The notes beneath the pieces are model-generated. The model saw only the letters and a program-made list of their open reading frames with translations. It ran no database searches and was not told where the DNA came from. Positions 37,764 to 47,108 of a stretch of 64,000 bases of DNA are shown in pieces (position 1 is the stretch's first letter; each line of letters opens with the position of its first letter). The stretch covers positions 771,351 through 835,350 of the forward strand of contig NZ_KB913028.1 in assembly GCF_000384135.1 (NCBI RefSeq), read 5' to 3'. The translations under genes were made by a program, and so were the position numbers. Source of the DNA: Succinispira mobilis DSM 6222 (GTDB lineage Bacteria; Bacillota; Negativicutes; Acidaminococcales; Succinispiraceae).

Positions 37764-38768
37764 TTGGCCAGTGCAGATGTTTTATCACAATCAGAAATAG
37801 ACGAATTACTTGCGGCACTGTCTACAGGCACGGTTTCAGCAGAAGAAATTGCTATAGAAGAAAGCAAAAAGAAAATTAAAACATATAATTTCAGACGTCC
37901 CGACAAATTTTCGAAAGATCAAATTCGGACTTTATATATGTTGCATGAAAATTTTGCCCGCCTGTTGAATACGTACTTATCTGCGCATTTGCGCACAATG
38001 GTGCACGTAAATGTTGTTTCCGTGGATCAGCTAACTTATGAAGAGTTTATCCGTTCAATGGCCTCACCCACAGTGATTAGTGTTTTTCAAATGCGACCTT
38101 TGCAAGGAAGTGCTTTGTTAGAAATTAATCATGAAATAGCTTTTGCAATCATTGATAGATTAGCGGGTGGTTCAGGTAGTCCTTTGAATAAAAATCGCGC
38201 TCTAACAGATATTGAGCAGACAATTATTTCACGAATAACCAATAAAGCTTTAGATAGTTTTAAAGAAGCGTGGAAACAAGTTATTGATATAACCCCGAAA
38301 CTAGATACCATAGAAACTAATCCCCAATTTACTCAAATAGTGCCTCCTAATGATATGGTGGTTATTATTGCTTTTCAGGCCAAAATCATGAACACTGAAG
38401 GGACAATAACCTTTGCGATTCCTTATTTAGTTTTAGAGCCAATTATGTCGAAGCTGACAACTACTTTTTGGGTTTCAGCAGCAACTGGTAGACAAGAACG
38501 AATTCGTCAAGATGAACTTATTCAAAAGAGAATTGAGAGAACTAAAATTCCCCTTAGTGTAAACTTGGGCCATACCAACATCACGGTGCGTGAATTGATG
38601 GGACTAGTCGTTGGCGATGTCTTGGTTTTAGACAAAAAACATTCTAGCGATTTAGATATAGTAGTTGGCAAAAGAGAAAAATTCAAATGTAAACCAGGAT
38701 TAGTAAATAACAAGCTTGCCGTACAAATTACATCAGTAGCAAGTGAAGAGGAGGATGGCAATGGCTGA
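37764..38768 (+). CDS. fliM: Flagellar motor switch protein FliM
   Basis: C-ring protein that binds phospho-CheY and changes rotation. It starts at TTG behind AGGAGGGG. The N-terminal CheY-P docking motif LSQSEIDELLAAL is intact. The middle CheC-like domain contains RPDKFSKDQIRTLYMLHENF and GSALLEINHEIAFAIIDRLAGG, and the C-terminal SpoA domain TNITVRELMGLVVGDVLVLD. 334 residues. It overlaps the fliY start by 8 bases. Confidence 0.97.
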   Translation: MASADVLSQSEIDELLAALSTGTVSAEEIAIEESKKKIKTYNFRRPDKFSKDQIRTLYMLHENFARLLNTYLSAHLRTMVHVNVVSVDQLTYEEFIRSMASPTVISVFQMRPLQGSALLEINHEIAFAIIDRLAGGSGSPLNKNRALTDIEQTIISRITNKALDSFKEAWKQVIDITPKLDTIETNPQFTQIVPPNDMVVIIAFQAKIMNTEGTITFAIPYLVLEPIMSKLTTTFWVSAATGRQERIRQDELIQKRIERTKIPLSVNLGHTNITVRELMGLVVGDVLVLDKKHSSDLDIVVGKREKFKCKPGLVNNKLAVQITSVASEEEDGNG

Positions 38769-40008
38769 CGGGGTTCTATCCCAAGAGGAAATAAATGCAT
38801 TATTAAACGGCAATTCTGGGGCTGATAATAGTGAGCAAACTGTAGATAATACGGAATTGGAATTCCAAGAAATACCCAATGTTTTGTCAGATTTGGAAAA
38901 AGATGTTTTAGGTGAAGTTGGGAACATCTGTATGGGAAACGCAGCGACAACCTTATCAATTTTATTGAATAATAAAGTTGATATAACGACACCGCGGGTA
39001 ACTGTAGCTAATATTCAGCAGATAAAATCTGCTTACCCGATGCCGTATTTGGTAATCGAAGTAGCCTATACACATGGTCTTAATGGTACTAATATCTTAG
39101 CGATAAAAGAACATGAAGCTATGATTATTGCAGATTTAATGATGGGTGGTGATGGACTTAATCCGCCAACAGAAACTACAGAATTATATATGAGTGCTGT
39201 TTCTGAGGCGATGAACCAAATGATGGGAGCTATATCCACATCAATGTCGACAATGTTGGCAAAGAAAATTGATATTTCTCCACCTAAATGCGAAATTGTA
39301 GACTTTTCGCATACTGGGGAAATAACTAAATCTGTGGGAATGCAAGATCCGGTAGCTAAGATTTCTTTTAGTTTAAAAATTGGCGATTTGATTAATTCAG
39401 AGATTATGCAAATTGTAACAATTGATGTCGCTAAAGCAATGGTTGCAGATATGATGAACCCTACTGAGGCGACACCAGAACCCAAAAAAGAAACTGCACC
39501 TGTGATTCCACCCCAAACTCCCCCAACAAATATGCAACAACCTATGATGCAACAGCCCATGATGGATCAACAACAAATGATGCAACAACCGATGATGCAA
39601 CAGCAAATGATGTATCAACAACCAATGATGCAGCAACCAATGATGTATCAACAACCCATGATGTATCAACAGCCGATGATGCAGCAACAAGCCGCGGTTC
39701 AACCAGTGCAATTTACTCCATTACAACCTCAATTTATGGGTGCTTTAGATGGAAATATGAATTTGCTAATGGATGTATCTTTGCAAGTAACGGTTGAATT
39801 AGGAAGAACAAAAAAACTGATTAAAGATGTTTTGGAGTTGTCGCCAGGTTCGATAATCGAGTTGGACAAATTGGCCGGTGAGCCTGTAGATGTATATATC
39901 AATACCAAACTTATTGCTAAAGGTGAAGTTGTAGTTATTGATGAGAATTTTGGTGTTCGGATTACCGAGATTGTTAATAAGACAGATCGGTTAAATACAT
40001 TACAATAA
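38761..40008 (+). CDS. fliY: Flagellar motor switch phosphatase FliY
   Basis: C-ring component in Firmicutes that also dephosphorylates CheY-P. The ATG at 38761 is chosen since GAGGAGG (38748-38754) lies 6 bases upstream. It has an N-terminal CheY-P-binding motif (LSQEEINALLNG), a CheC-like phosphatase domain with two ExxN helices (EVGNICMGNAATTLS and AVSEAMNQMMGA), and a C-terminal FliN/SpoA domain (LQVTVELGRTKKLIKDVLEL). Between them is a Met/Gln/Pro repeat of about 50 residues. 415 residues. Confidence 0.95.
   Translation: MADGVLSQEEINALLNGNSGADNSEQTVDNTELEFQEIPNVLSDLEKDVLGEVGNICMGNAATTLSILLNNKVDITTPRVTVANIQQIKSAYPMPYLVIEVAYTHGLNGTNILAIKEHEAMIIADLMMGGDGLNPPTETTELYMSAVSEAMNQMMGAISTSMSTMLAKKIDISPPKCEIVDFSHTGEITKSVGMQDPVAKISFSLKIGDLINSEIMQIVTIDVAKAMVADMMNPTEATPEPKKETAPVIPPQTPPTNMQQPMMQQPMMDQQQMMQQPMMQQQMMYQQPMMQQPMMYQQPMMYQQPMMQQQAAVQPVQFTPLQPQFMGALDGNMNLLMDVSLQVTVELGRTKKLIKDVLELSPGSIIELDKLAGEPVDVYINTKLIAKGEVVVIDENFGVRITEIVNKTDRLNTLQ
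39532..39690 (+). repeat. In-gene tandem repeat coding for QQPMM units in FliY
   Basis: About 160 bases of imperfect 15- to 18-base repeats encode seven QQPMM and two QQQMM units, some led by Tyr or Asp. Codons vary (CAA/CAG, CCT/CCC/CCG/CCA), so the repeat is not freshly duplicated. It forms a flexible linker between the CheC-like and SpoA domains. Confidence 0.95.
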
Positions 40009-40044
40009 AAAATAATTTTAAGTAGAAGAAAAGGAGAATTTTTA

Positions 40045-40407
40045 ATGGGACGTATTTTAGTTGTTGACGATGCCGCTTTTATGAGAATGATGATCAAAGA
40101 TATTTTGTCGAAAAATGGCTTTGAAGTAGTAGGTGAAGCTGAGAATGGACAAATTGCTGTAGAAAAATATAAAGAGTTGAAACCAGATTTAGTAACAATG
40201 GATATTACTATGCCAGAATTAGATGGCATTGGAGCAGTAAAAGAGATTAAGAAAATTAATCCAGCGGCAGTAATTGTGATGTGTAGTGCTATGGGACAGC
40301 AATCAATGGTTATTGAAGCTATTCAAGCTGGAGCGAGAGATTTTATTGTTAAACCTTTCCAAGCTGATCGGGTAGTTGAAGCTATAAAAAAAGCCTTAGG
40401 TCAGTAG
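40045..40407 (+). CDS. cheY: Chemotaxis response regulator CheY
   Basis: Single-domain receiver that carries the signal from CheA to FliM/FliY. The acidic pocket is Asp8 and Asp9 (VVDDAAFMR), the phosphorylation site Asp53 (LVTMDITMPELDG), with the conserved Ser/Thr in VMCSAMGQQ and Lys in DFIVKPFQ. 120 residues. AAAAGGAG precedes the ATG. Located between fliY and fliO, as in B. subtilis. Confidence 0.96.
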   Translation: MGRILVVDDAAFMRMMIKDILSKNGFEVVGEAENGQIAVEKYKELKPDLVTMDITMPELDGIGAVKEIKKINPAAVIVMCSAMGQQSMVIEAIQAGARDFIVKPFQADRVVEAIKKALGQ

Positions 40408-40410
40408 TAC

Positions 40411-40938
40411 ATGAAAAGGTTTGTTTTTCTGACAAGTGCAATTTTGACCTTTGGCAGGCAAGCAGCGGTGATGGCTCAAGAAAAAACAGGCTATTTGCAA
40501 TACAAAGAGCCATCACCGATAGTTTCTACCACAAGTACAGTTACAGTTATTGGTTATATAATTAGCTTGGTACTTGTATTGGTCGTAGTCGCTTATTTAG
40601 CGTTTTACGCTTCGAAATTACTGGGGAAGAACTATACTAAAAATAGAGTGTTAACCAGTGAAAAAATTATTGCCACATTGCCATTAGGCATAAATAAAAA
40701 CTTATGTTTAGTGGAGTTAGGAAAGAAAGTTTTAGTTTTGTCTATTACCGAACAGAATATAAATTTTGTTAAAGAGATAACTGATTTACAAGAGATTGAA
40801 GACTTAAAGCAAGAATTTAAGAATTCGCAAGTAGCTGAATCAGTTTTTTTAAATGATGATATTCTCAAAGTACAACAAATAAAAGAAAAGCTTACTAAAA
40901 AACTGCTGGAGTTTAGAAATGGTAAAAGGGAGAAATAA
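40411..40938 (+). CDS. fliO: Flagellar biosynthesis protein FliO (FliZ)
   Basis: Assembly factor for the FliP ring of the export gate. It begins with a likely signal sequence (residues 1-22), then an extracytoplasmic stretch, a membrane segment (about 51-74, VIGYIISLVLVLVVVAYLAF) and a small cytoplasmic domain (RVLTSEKIIATLPLGINKNL) with a coiled tail. The family is poorly conserved. 175 residues; position before fliP is decisive. Confidence 0.85.
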   Translation: MKRFVFLTSAILTFGRQAAVMAQEKTGYLQYKEPSPIVSTTSTVTVIGYIISLVLVLVVVAYLAFYASKLLGKNYTKNRVLTSEKIIATLPLGINKNLCLVELGKKVLVLSITEQNINFVKEITDLQEIEDLKQEFKNSQVAESVFLNDDILKVQQIKEKLTKKLLEFRNGKREK

Positions 40939-40941
40939 GTT

Positions 40942-41712
40942 GTGAAGCATAGAAAAATTATTTTAGCTTGCTTGTTGTTTTTTACGAGTATTTTAGTTTT
41001 ACAAACAGGCACAGTAAATGCGGCACCATTTATTCCTTTACCAGGTAGTGTGAATATTGATGTCAAGCAGGCGCAAACGCCAGAAGAGTTGGTTTTGAGT
41101 TTACAATTGTTAATAGGCTTAACAGTGTTTACTTTGGCGCCATCGATATTGATTTTAATGACATCTTTTACGCGAATTGTAGTTGTTTTGTCATTTTTGC
41201 GTAGCGCTATGGGAACTCAACAAATGCCGCCCACACAAGTTTTGCTTGGCTTGGCGATGTTTTTAACAGTGTTTACGATGAGTCCATATTTTAAAGAGAT
41301 AAATAATTCTGCATTGCAGCCTTACTTAGAAAGTAAAATAACACAAGAACAAGCGTTAGATGCTGGAGTTAAGCCTCTAAGAGATTTTATGTTTAAGCAA
41401 ACAAGAGAAAATGATTTAGCCTTATTTGTGGAGTTGTCACAAGATGCCCGCCCTAATTCACCAGAAGATGTTCCAACTTTTACACTAATTCCAGCTTTTG
41501 TAATTAGTGAATTAAAAACAGCCTTTCAAATTGGATTTTTGATATATGTGCCGTTTATTGTAATTGATATGGTTGTAGCGAGTACATTGATGTCTATGGG
41601 GATGATGATGGTACCTCCTGTGATGATTTCTTTACCGTTTAAACTATTATTATTTATTTTGGTTGATGGTTGGCATTTGATTATTCAATCTTTGGTAGCG
41701 AGCTTTAGATAG
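40942..41712 (+). CDS. fliP: Flagellar export gate protein FliP
   Basis: Core of the membrane export channel, a ring of five FliP with FliQ and FliR. It starts at GTG behind AAAGGGAG. A cleavable signal peptide (residues 1 to about 28) is followed by membrane segments and the signatures LMTSFTRIVVVLSFLRSAMG, TQQMPPTQVLLGLAMFLTVF, and IPAFVISELKTAFQIGFLIY. 256 residues, normal. Confidence 0.97.
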   Translation: MKHRKIILACLLFFTSILVLQTGTVNAAPFIPLPGSVNIDVKQAQTPEELVLSLQLLIGLTVFTLAPSILILMTSFTRIVVVLSFLRSAMGTQQMPPTQVLLGLAMFLTVFTMSPYFKEINNSALQPYLESKITQEQALDAGVKPLRDFMFKQTRENDLALFVELSQDARPNSPEDVPTFTLIPAFVISELKTAFQIGFLIYVPFIVIDMVVASTLMSMGMMMVPPVMISLPFKLLLFILVDGWHLIIQSLVASFR

Positions 41713-41721
41713 GAGTTTATT

Positions 41722-41991
41722 ATGAATTCAGATTTAGCGATTGAAATTGGCAGAGACGCATTAGTTGTTTTAATGTTGGTTTCCGCACCAATGTTGTTGT
41801 TAGGCATGTTAGTTGGGGTAATCATGAGTATTTTTCAAGCTGCTACACAAATTCAAGAACAAACATTGGCTTTTGTACCTAAAATAATAGCTGTGTTTGT
41901 TTCTATAGTAGTTTTTGGTCCATGGATGCTAGGTATGTTGGTAACTTTTATTCATGACCTATTTAAGCAAATACCCTTGATGATACGTTAG
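41722..41991 (+). CDS. fliQ: Flagellar export gate protein FliQ
   Basis: Small two-helix membrane protein that stacks around FliP/FliR in the export gate. The 89 residues show both hydrophobic helices with the signature GVIMSIFQAATQIQEQTLAF and FVPKIIAVFVSIVVFGPWML. AGGAG precedes the ATG. It follows fliP by 9 bases. Confidence 0.96.
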   Translation: MNSDLAIEIGRDALVVLMLVSAPMLLLGMLVGVIMSIFQAATQIQEQTLAFVPKIIAVFVSIVVFGPWMLGMLVTFIHDLFKQIPLMIR

Positions 41992-42005
41992 CGAGAAGAT
42001 GAATT

Positions 42006-42791
42006 ATGCAAATGATTGAGTTTATGTACATTAATTTAGCGGTAGCTATTTTAATTTTTGCTCGAATAAATGGGATTTTTGTAACAGCCCCTTTTTTTGG
42101 GAGCAGAAATATTTCTGCTAAACTGAGAATTGGTTTGAGTTTGCTTTTGACGATATTAATCTTACCCAGTGTTTTAAAATTGAATATAGCTAGTAATTAT
42201 CAAGAAGCAAATTTATTATATTTTTCACTAGTTGTAGGTGAATTTCTTGTTGGACTAATTATTGGGTTTGTAGCCAATATATTTTTTAGTGTAGCTCAAA
42301 TGGCAGGACAGGTTCTAGATATGCAAATTGGTTTTGGGATGGTAAATGTTCTAGACCCTCAATCGGGACAACAGATGCCTGTAATTGGTAATTTTTTAAA
42401 TATTTTAGCGGTGTTAGTTTTCCTAACTACGAATGCGCATCATTTTTTATTAATATCTTTAAATGATTCGTTTTCGGTAATTTCTCTAGGAGCACCGAAT
42501 TTTCAAGCTGGTATCTTAGCTTTTGCTTTAGAAGTATTTAAAAAAACTTTTGTAATAGCATTTAAATTTTGTTTGCCGATTGCTACAGTAATTTTGTTAA
42601 CGGATATTGCGTTAGGCATGTTGTCGAAAACTATGCCCCAGATGAATATATTTATTGTGGGAATGCCTGCAAAGATTATTTTGGGTATATTTATGCTCAG
42701 TGCTATATTACCTACGTATATTTACGTTTTAAAGGTTGGATTTGATGAAATATATAAAGATGTTCAGAACATCATACGTATTTTGGCCTAA
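42006..42791 (+). CDS. fliR: Flagellar export gate protein FliR
   Basis: Polytopic export gate component. The 261-residue protein has about six membrane segments, with RINGIFVTAPFFGSRNISAK, GEFLVGLIIGFVANIFFSVA and AGQVLDMQIGFGMVNVLDPQ as family motifs. The start may be the ATG at 42006 or 42012; neither has a strong ribosome binding site. Its 3' end overlaps the likely flhB start by about 45 bases. Unlike in C. difficile, fliR and flhB are not fused. Confidence 0.93.
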   Translation: MQMIEFMYINLAVAILIFARINGIFVTAPFFGSRNISAKLRIGLSLLLTILILPSVLKLNIASNYQEANLLYFSLVVGEFLVGLIIGFVANIFFSVAQMAGQVLDMQIGFGMVNVLDPQSGQQMPVIGNFLNILAVLVFLTTNAHHFLLISLNDSFSVISLGAPNFQAGILAFALEVFKKTFVIAFKFCLPIATVILLTDIALGMLSKTMPQMNIFIVGMPAKIILGIFMLSAILPTYIYVLKVGFDEIYKDVQNIIRILA

Positions 42792-43872
42792 AAAACAATT
42801 GAACACTTTTGATTTACAGTTGTTTAGTGGTGAAAAAACAGAAGAACCTACTTCTAAACGTCAAAGTGAAGCGAGAAAAAAAGGACAAGTTGCTAAAAGT
42901 GCAGAAGTAAATGCAGTATGTCTTTTCATAACGGCCTTTACTGTTTTGCAGGTATATGGTGCTAGCATATATAGCGAACTTGTTGGAATAATGCATTATA
43001 TGTTCACGGAATTTTTTCGACAACCTTTTACGATAGAAGCCATACACGGACTGTTTTTGCTGCTGTGTATGGTTTTTTTAAAAACTTTAATGCCAGTTAT
43101 GGCGGCTATTTTCGTAGTTATGATTGTTGTTAATGTTGCCCAAGTAGGTTGGGCTTTTAATACAGAAAGCTTGATGCCGAATTTTGAAAAACTAAACCCC
43201 ATTAGTGGTATTCAAAAACTTTTATCGCCTAAGGTTTTGGTAGAATTATTGAAGGCAATAATAAAAGTTATCATAGTCATATACTATTTATACAAGTTTA
43301 TTGCCCAGGAAATAGATTCCTTGCCAGCGATGGTTTTATCAGATTTAAAATTAGATGTTGGTTACAGCATAGATTTATTGGTGCGATTGGTGTATGATAT
43401 TTGTAAAGTGATGTTGGTATTTGCCTTGTTTGATTATGGTTACCAATGGTGGAATCATAAACAAAGTTTAAAAATGAGTAAACAAGAGATTAAAGAAGAA
43501 ATGAAACAGACTGAAGGTAATCCGCAGATTAAAAGCAAAATAAAGCAAAAGCAACGTGAGATGGCAATGCAACGCATGATGTCTGAAGTTCCTAAAGCGA
43601 ATGTAATTGTTACCAATCCAACGCATTTTGCAGTTGCCCTAAAATATGAAAACGATATGCCAGCCCCATTAGTGGTTGCAAAAGGTAAAGATTTAGTGGC
43701 CTTTAAGATAAGAGAAATTGCTAAGAGTAATAATGTAGCTATCGTAGAGAATAAACCTCTAGCAAGAATAATTTATCAAACTGTGGAAATAGGTGATATT
43801 ATTCCCCCTGAACTTTATCAAGCAGTTGCTGAGGTTTTGGCATATGTATATAAACTTAAAGGTCGCAAATAA
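42745..43872 (+). CDS. flhB: Flagellar export switch protein FlhB
   Basis: Membrane protein that gates export and switches from hook to filament substrates after self-cleavage. The self-cleavage motif NPTH begins at Asn291 counted from the ATG at 42745. Four membrane segments lie in the first half. The start is uncertain: ATG 42745 has AAAGG upstream but lies inside fliR; TTG 42799, just after the fliR stop, would give a shorter product beginning at NTFDLQLF. That segment followed by SGEKTEEPTSKRQSEARKKG is the normal FlhB beginning and resembles a Prp cleavage site. Confidence 0.92.
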   Translation: MKYIKMFRTSYVFWPKKQLNTFDLQLFSGEKTEEPTSKRQSEARKKGQVAKSAEVNAVCLFITAFTVLQVYGASIYSELVGIMHYMFTEFFRQPFTIEAIHGLFLLLCMVFLKTLMPVMAAIFVVMIVVNVAQVGWAFNTESLMPNFEKLNPISGIQKLLSPKVLVELLKAIIKVIIVIYYLYKFIAQEIDSLPAMVLSDLKLDVGYSIDLLVRLVYDICKVMLVFALFDYGYQWWNHKQSLKMSKQEIKEEMKQTEGNPQIKSKIKQKQREMAMQRMMSEVPKANVIVTNPTHFAVALKYENDMPAPLVVAKGKDLVAFKIREIAKSNNVAIVENKPLARIIYQTVEIGDIIPPELYQAVAEVLAYVYKLKGRK

Positions 43873-43893
43873 GCGCCTAGAGGAGAGTTTTTT

Positions 43894-45963
43894 TTGGAAC
43901 AAATAGGTAGCAATTCATGGATTGATAAAGTTAATAAGTATAGTGATATTGTAGTTACAATAGCAATTATAACGATTGTTGTAATGATGATAATTCCTTT
44001 GCCGCCGTTTATTTTGGATTTATTGTTAACTTTAAATATAACGGTGGGTTTGATAATTCTAATGATTGCGATTTACAATGTCGAAACTTTGGAATTTTCA
44101 GTTTTCCCGTCCTTGCTGTTGGTTACTACTTTATTTAGATTAGCATTGAATGTTTCGGGAACTCGCTTAATTTTATTAGAAGGTTATGCGGGTGAGGTAA
44201 TACGAGCTTTTGGCGAGTTCGTTATTGGTGGTAATCCTGTGGTTGGATTTATTATCTTTATTATTTTGATAATTATTCAGTTTATGGTAATTACGAAGGG
44301 GTCGGAGCGGGTTTCAGAGGTTGCAGCACGCTTTACCCTAGATGCAATGCCTGGTAAACAGATGAGTATTGATGCTGACTTAAATTCAGGTTTAATTGAT
44401 GAGCAACAAGCTAAAGATCGGCGTCTGAAAATTCAACGTGAAGCTGATTTCTATGGCGCAATGGATGGTGCCAGTAAGTTTGTTAAAGGAGATGCTATTG
44501 CGGCAATAATGATCATTGTTATCAATATTGTGGGTGGTTTTGTCATTGGGATGTTACAAAAAAACATGTCTGCTTTAGACGCTCTACAAAACTATACACT
44601 TTTGACAGTAGGTGAGGGTTTGGTAAATCAAATACCTGCTTTGTTGATTTCAACTTCTACGGGTATAGTTGTTACTCGCGCCGCTTCTGACTCGGATTTA
44701 GGACACGATATTACTGCGCAATTATTAAAAAATCCGCGAATTTATTATATAGCTTCAGCGGTTTTGATAACATTTTCTTTAATTCCTGGGTTGCCAGGGG
44801 TACCATTTTTCTCACTAGGAATTATTGCCGGTCTAATAGCTTATACTTTAAGTAAAACTATGGAAACTGCGGTTGAAGAAGAATTGAGTCGACAAGAAGA
44901 ACAAGAAGAAGAAGAAATCAAAAAACCTGAAAATGTTGTAGGCCTATTACAAGTTGATCCTATGGAATTAGAAATTGGTTATAGCCTAATTCCGATGGTT
45001 GATTCTAGCCAAGGTGGAGACTTGTTAGATAGAATTGTTATGATTAGAAGACAGTGTGCTTTAGAATTGGGATTGGTAGTGCCAACAATACGGATCCGCG
45101 ATAATATTCAACTTAAACCTAATGTATACTCGATAAAGTTAAAGGGTGTTGAGATAGCGTCGGGAGAGTTGTTGTTAGACCATTATTTAGCGATGAATTC
45201 GGGGATGGTAGATGAAGAAATAAGCGGCATAGCGACAACAGAACCGGCTTTCGGATTACCAGCCTTATGGGTGCCGGAAAACATGCGTGAGCACGCAGAA
45301 ATTGTTGGCTACACAGTAGTAGATCCCATATCAGTTCTGGCAACACATCTAACAGAGATTATAAAACGACATGCTGCAGAAATTTTGGGCAGACAAGATG
45401 TACAAACCTTAATTGATTCAATTAAGCCAACTTATCCAGCAGTTGTCGAGGAATTGATTCCTAATTTATTATCTTTAGGTGATTTACAAAAGATTTTAGC
45501 TAATCTTTTGAAAGAAAGAGTTTCGATCCGCGACTTAGTAACTATTTTTGAGACTCTAGCTGATTACGCGGTAATGGGTAGAGACATTGAAATGTTGACA
45601 GAATATGTTAGACATGCTTTATCCAGGCAGATATCACAACAGTATGTTCAAGATGGGGTATTAACTTGTATAACCTTTGATTTGCAGTTAGAAAATGCAA
45701 TCCATCAAGCCGTACAAAAAACAGAACAAGGCTCGTATGTTTCTTTAGATCCCAAAAGTATGCAAGCTTTAGTTGCAGCACTAAACAAAGAATTAAACAA
45801 GTTGGCAGAAACGGGATATCAACCAGTAGTGTTGGTAAATCCAGCGGTGCGATTGTATGTTCGAAAAATTACGGAACGTGTTGCACCTAATTTAGCGGTA
45901 TTGTCTTATGCCGAGATTGATTCCAAGGTAGAAGTTCAAGCGTTAGGAACGGTGAGAATTTAG
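43894..45963 (+). CDS. flhA: Flagellar export gate protein FlhA
   Basis: Largest membrane component of the export gate; its cytoplasmic ring docks chaperone-substrate complexes. It starts at TTG behind AGAGGAGAG. The N-terminal half has about eight membrane segments with SVFPSLLLVTTLFRLALNVS, RFTLDAMPGKQMSIDADLNS and ALLISTSTGIVVTRAASDSD. The C-terminal cytoplasmic domain begins near residue 345 after a Glu-rich linker. 689 residues, full length. Confidence 0.97.
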   Translation: MEQIGSNSWIDKVNKYSDIVVTIAIITIVVMMIIPLPPFILDLLLTLNITVGLIILMIAIYNVETLEFSVFPSLLLVTTLFRLALNVSGTRLILLEGYAGEVIRAFGEFVIGGNPVVGFIIFIILIIIQFMVITKGSERVSEVAARFTLDAMPGKQMSIDADLNSGLIDEQQAKDRRLKIQREADFYGAMDGASKFVKGDAIAAIMIIVINIVGGFVIGMLQKNMSALDALQNYTLLTVGEGLVNQIPALLISTSTGIVVTRAASDSDLGHDITAQLLKNPRIYYIASAVLITFSLIPGLPGVPFFSLGIIAGLIAYTLSKTMETAVEEELSRQEEQEEEEIKKPENVVGLLQVDPMELEIGYSLIPMVDSSQGGDLLDRIVMIRRQCALELGLVVPTIRIRDNIQLKPNVYSIKLKGVEIASGELLLDHYLAMNSGMVDEEISGIATTEPAFGLPALWVPENMREHAEIVGYTVVDPISVLATHLTEIIKRHAAEILGRQDVQTLIDSIKPTYPAVVEELIPNLLSLGDLQKILANLLKERVSIRDLVTIFETLADYAVMGRDIEMLTEYVRHALSRQISQQYVQDGVLTCITFDLQLENAIHQAVQKTEQGSYVSLDPKSMQALVAALNKELNKLAETGYQPVVLVNPAVRLYVRKITERVAPNLAVLSYAEIDSKVEVQALGTVRI

Positions 45964-45964
45964 T

Positions 45965-47104
45965 ATGAAAGTAAAAGTTTTTACAGCGGCGAATATTCAA
46001 GATGCAATGCGTAAAGTGAAGGAAACTCTCGGTGTAGATGCGATTATATTACATACTCGCAAAATAAAACAGGGTGGAGTAATGGGATTATTTGCCAAAG
46101 AAACAGTAGAAATTGTTGCGGCGGTAGAAGATGTTTATGTAGCGCCTAAAAAAAACAATCAACCCGTTAAAAATCTTAACAAAGACTTAGCGCTTAGCTA
46201 TATAGAAAAAAGCACTCAAGAGCGAGATTCACTAGTTAAAGATATTGCTGATATAAAAAATATATTACGAGATGTAGTTCAAAATACTAATAGGCTTAAT
46301 AGTAATTGTGAAGATATAAGCGAAAATAGTAATAATAAAATTAATTTTTTAGAAAAATATTTACAAGAAAAAGGATTAATACCCACTCTTGTTGAATACT
46401 TAATCAAGAATAGTTCTTTAACGGAAAACATTGATTTGGAAGATGCCAAAAAATTGTTTGCTTTTAAATTAGCTGATTTAGTAAAAACTGCCGAGATTGA
46501 AAAACAAAATGTAACTGGACCAGTTAAGATTGCACTTATAGGTCCTACGGGTATAGGTAAAACGACTACTTTGGCAAAATTGGCAGCAATGAGTATTTTT
46601 GAAGCTAATTTAAACGTAGGACTTTTGACTGCGGATACCTACCGGATAGCTGCGGTCGAGCAGTTGCGAACCTATGCTAATATTTTAAATATTCCTTTGG
46701 AAGTAGTATACAACTTAAAGGATATTGGCTTGGCCGTACAAGGATTCCAAGATAAGGATATTATTTATATTGATACAGCAGGTAGAAGTCAGTACAATAA
46801 GCAGCAAATTAGTGAGTTGAAGCAAGCTTTACAGGAAAATACAGATATAACTCCTTGTTTGGTTATAAGTGCCAATATTACTTTTAAAGAAGCTGTACAA
46901 ATAATTAATAATTTCAGTGTTAATAATTTAGAAAATGTTATTTTCACTAAGTTAGACGAAACGTTTGACACCAGCATAATATTCAATGTTGCCTATACTT
47001 ATCCGAATTTAAAAGTTGCTTATATTACTAATGGACAAAATGTTCCAGAAGATATAACTGTGATAGATTCCTTGATACTCGCAAGAAATTTTCTAAAGGA
47101 TTGA
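45965..47104 (+). CDS. flhF: Flagellar biosynthesis GTPase FlhF
   Basis: SRP-type GTPase that controls flagellum position and number. The N-terminus MKVKVFTAANIQDAMRKVKE is typical. The G domain has the P-loop GPTGIGKTTTLAKLAAM, LTADTYRIAAVEQLRTYA, DTAGRS and TKLDE. The basic, variable B domain lies at about residues 55-170. 379 residues. It follows flhA by one base and is paired with flhG. Confidence 0.96.
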   Translation: MKVKVFTAANIQDAMRKVKETLGVDAIILHTRKIKQGGVMGLFAKETVEIVAAVEDVYVAPKKNNQPVKNLNKDLALSYIEKSTQERDSLVKDIADIKNILRDVVQNTNRLNSNCEDISENSNNKINFLEKYLQEKGLIPTLVEYLIKNSSLTENIDLEDAKKLFAFKLADLVKTAEIEKQNVTGPVKIALIGPTGIGKTTTLAKLAAMSIFEANLNVGLLTADTYRIAAVEQLRTYANILNIPLEVVYNLKDIGLAVQGFQDKDIIYIDTAGRSQYNKQQISELKQALQENTDITPCLVISANITFKEAVQIINNFSVNNLENVIFTKLDETFDTSIIFNVAYTYPNLKVAYITNGQNVPEDITVIDSLILARNFLKD

Positions 47105-47108
47105 TAAA

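Noticed and set aside
39066-39711. Minus-strand open frames opposite fliY, one with a His/Leu-rich repeat
   Set aside because: The repeat is the reverse complement of the QQPMM-coding DNA. FliY is certain.
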